In this document: positions 24,662-25,907 of the stretch, piece after piece
Position numbering within the stretch: position 1 is the stretch's first letter
Layout of the letters: every line of letters starts with the position of its first letter
Assembly (NCBI GenBank): GCA_041946825.1
Contig: JBHGBD010000044.1
Location: 1 to 25,907 of the forward strand
DNA length: 25,907 nt
Origin: CAZTHM01 sp041946825
GTDB taxonomy: Bacteria > Acidobacteriota > Terriglobia > UBA7540
Reading direction: 5' to 3'
Position numbers and translations under genes: made by a program
Notes under the pieces: generated by a model
Told to the model about the DNA's origin: nothing
The model's database searches: none
Seen by the model: the letters and a program-made list of their open reading frames with translations, nothing else

Positions 24662-25309
24662 ATGAGCCCGATTGGCCATCTGCAGTACGGCTGGTGGTTC
24701 GCGCATTGGGGAAATTTCGGGCGAACTGAGCGCGCGGCGATTACGCTGGCGGGAGTGGGACCGGATCTCGATGGCCTGTCGCTTCTAGCCGGCGGCGATG
24801 CTTTCCACCGCTATCATCACATTCTCTTTCACAACCTGGGCGGAGTCCTCGCGGCCCTGGCGATCTCCGGCGCTTTCCTCTGGCGCAAGCCGCGCGCCTG
24901 GCTGCTGGTAGGGTTCGCGTTTGCGATGCACGTCGTGGAGGACTACGTCACAGTCGGCTGGGATCAATTCCCGTGGCAACCTTTCCACGGCTCGGTGATC
25001 AATCTCTCGCACACGCTGCCCAACTGGCTTGTCCAAGGAGTCTTCCAGGTCACCGCCATGGTGTTCATTCTCGCCATGACCGTATGGATCTACCTGCGAC
25101 AGCGCCGTACGCCCCTCGAAATCATCTCGCCCGCTCTCGACCGCCTGATTGTGAATTATGCCGTCCTGCCCTGGCGGAATCGGTGTCCCGCGTGCGGCCA
25201 GCGCGCCCACTTCCGCTGTGACCAGTGCGGCCGCAGCTTCTGCGCCAATCACGCGAAAGTTGGAAAGCGGCTGGACATTCGCTGCGCGGAGTGCTCCGCA
25301 AGGCCCTGA
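24662..25309 (+). CDS. DUF457/YdjM-like membrane metal-dependent hydrolase with C-terminal zinc module
   Basis: The 215-residue protein begins with a membrane-bound domain like the YdjM/DUF457 family. Candidate metal ligands are His6, Asp35 and Asp37 (GPDLDG), the His cluster HRYHHILFH (49-57), and His90/Asp94 (MHVVEDY). Hydrophobic helices lie at about 62-73, 79-92 and 124-145. The family is annotated as metal-dependent hydrolases of unknown substrate. The last 45 residues add eight Cys/His ligands: CPAC (175-178), CDQC (186-189), CANH (194-197) and CAEC (208-211), enough for two zinc ions. That tail is unusual for the family. AGAGGGA precedes the ATG. The gene is convergent with the cytochrome, 15 bp apart. 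Confidence 0.78.
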   Translation: MSPIGHLQYGWWFAHWGNFGRTERAAITLAGVGPDLDGLSLLAGGDAFHRYHHILFHNLGGVLAALAISGAFLWRKPRAWLLVGFAFAMHVVEDYVTVGWDQFPWQPFHGSVINLSHTLPNWLVQGVFQVTAMVFILAMTVWIYLRQRRTPLEIISPALDRLIVNYAVLPWRNRCPACGQRAHFRCDQCGRSFCANHAKVGKRLDIRCAECSARP

Positions 25310-25324
25310 AGCCCGGACGAAATC

Positions 25325-25843
25325 TCACTGCCCCAACTGGTGGCACGCCGTGCAGCCCGTGGGAGCTTTCCTCGCCGCGTGGCAGTTCATGCACGCCACC
25401 ATGCTGGTGGAAACTTCCTTCATGAGCCGGTCGCGTTTCTCCACCGCGCCGTGACACTCCTGGCATTGCACTCCGGCCTTGGTGTGATTGGCGTGGCTGA
25501 AGAAAACGAAGTCCGGAATCCGATACACGCGGACCCACTTCACTTTCTCGCCGCGCCGGTGCGCTTCCGCGAGTTTCTTGATCTCCGGGCTCTGCGCTTT
25601 GATCGTTTCGTGGCAGGCCATGCAGAGTTCGGTCGAGGGTAAACCCGCCGAGTCCTTCTCCGTGGCCCCGGCGTGGCAGTCGAGGCAGGTCTGCCCGATA
25701 GCGATGTGCTTCCGGTGGCTGAAAGGAATCGGCTGCGGCGCCACCGCCACGGGCAGTTTCTCTTCCTGGCCCTTGTAGACGGCAGGCGGCTGCTGGGCGG
25801 AAAGGACGCCGGCGATGAGCCACAAAAGTATCATCAGCAACAT
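25325..25843 (-). CDS. Exported pentaheme c-type cytochrome
   Basis: The 172-residue protein has a signal peptide or anchor (MLLMILLWLIAGVLSAQ) and five CxxCH haem c sites: Cys53, Cys74, Cys127, Cys151 and Cys164 begin them. Two FSHxxH stretches (41-46 and 115-120) supply candidate sixth-ligand histidines, as in class III cytochromes (c3/c7) and the ActA subunit of alternative complex III. It probably carries electrons in the periplasm. No other complex III genes are adjacent, so a link to that complex is only a possibility. The start at 25843 is used because upstream in-frame codons (from a GTG at 25882) would translate a palindromic repeat at 25847-25875. Confidence 0.88.
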   Translation of the reverse strand: MLLMILLWLIAGVLSAQQPPAVYKGQEEKLPVAVAPQPIPFSHRKHIAIGQTCLDCHAGATEKDSAGLPSTELCMACHETIKAQSPEIKKLAEAHRRGEKVKWVRVYRIPDFVFFSHANHTKAGVQCQECHGAVEKRDRLMKEVSTSMVACMNCHAARKAPTGCTACHQLGQ

Positions 25844-25846
25844 CGT

Positions 25847-25875
25847 CTCACCGCAGAGACGCAGAGGTCGCGGAG
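25847..25875. repeat. Copy of the CTCACCGCAGAGACGCAGAG palindromic repeat
   Basis: This 29-base block matches the ends of the element at 4325-4436 and lies three bases upstream of the cytochrome start codon, inside its likely leader. The window ends shortly after, so a second inverted end cannot be seen. Confidence 0.65.
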
Positions 25876-25907
25876 TGCGCACGGCAGGAGCGGACCGTCT
25901 GCTTGTT

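Overview
The window is about 25.9 kb of GC-rich bacterial DNA, dense with exported enzymes. The most likely source is an acidobacterium (Acidobacteriota, Solibacter/Bryobacter-like), perhaps an environmental assembly. This rests on recognition of protein style: Tat-exported Gfo/Idh/MocA dehydrogenases, a Ser/Thr kinase with a C-terminal membrane domain, a nucleotide-translocase/HEAT fusion, and a kinase-like conserved hypothetical protein of a type I associate with Acidobacteriota. No rRNA or taxonomic marker gene is present, so the assignment is tentative.

Layout. (1) 1-510: initiator tRNA-fMet, its hairpin terminator, a small GIY-YIG nuclease gene, then a second copy of the terminator hairpin next to a degenerate copy of the tRNA 3' half. 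(2) 678-1697: secreted GH5 glycanase. (3) 1952-7290: an exported sugar-modification cluster. Two Gfo/Idh/MocA oxidoreductases and a SelA/DgaE-like PLP enzyme lie on the minus strand; a DegT/StrS-type PLP aminotransferase diverges on the plus strand. Three of the four carry Tat signals. (4) 7367-10203: XRE regulator and a secreted GH31 alpha-glycosidase. (5) 10305-15613 (minus): a signalling cluster transcribed as translocase-HEAT membrane protein, degenerate cyclic-nucleotide-binding protein, exported dual-specificity-type phosphatase, membrane Ser/Thr kinase. (6) 16042-20096 (plus): Omp85-type outer-membrane barrel, a probable exported protein with protein-kinase-like catalytic motifs, and a PAP2 phosphatase. 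(7) 20124-24243 (minus): secreted GH3 beta-glycosidase and an Asp-box (BNR) repeat protein. (8) 24662-25843: a DUF457/YdjM-like membrane protein fused to a cysteine-rich zinc module, convergent with a pentaheme cytochrome c.

The GH5, GH31 and GH3 enzymes fit together as an export-based beta-glucan/xyloglucan degradation set, although they are scattered rather than arranged as one polysaccharide locus. The most intriguing protein is the kinase-like product of 17355-18986. It shows a glycine-containing loop, a VK lysine, an HxDxxxxN catalytic loop and a DFG motif behind an N-terminal signal sequence, between an Omp85 barrel and a PAP2 phosphatase. Second in interest is the translocase/CNB/phosphatase/kinase cluster. 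A palindromic repeat family (4325-4436 and 25847-25875) marks two intergenic regions.
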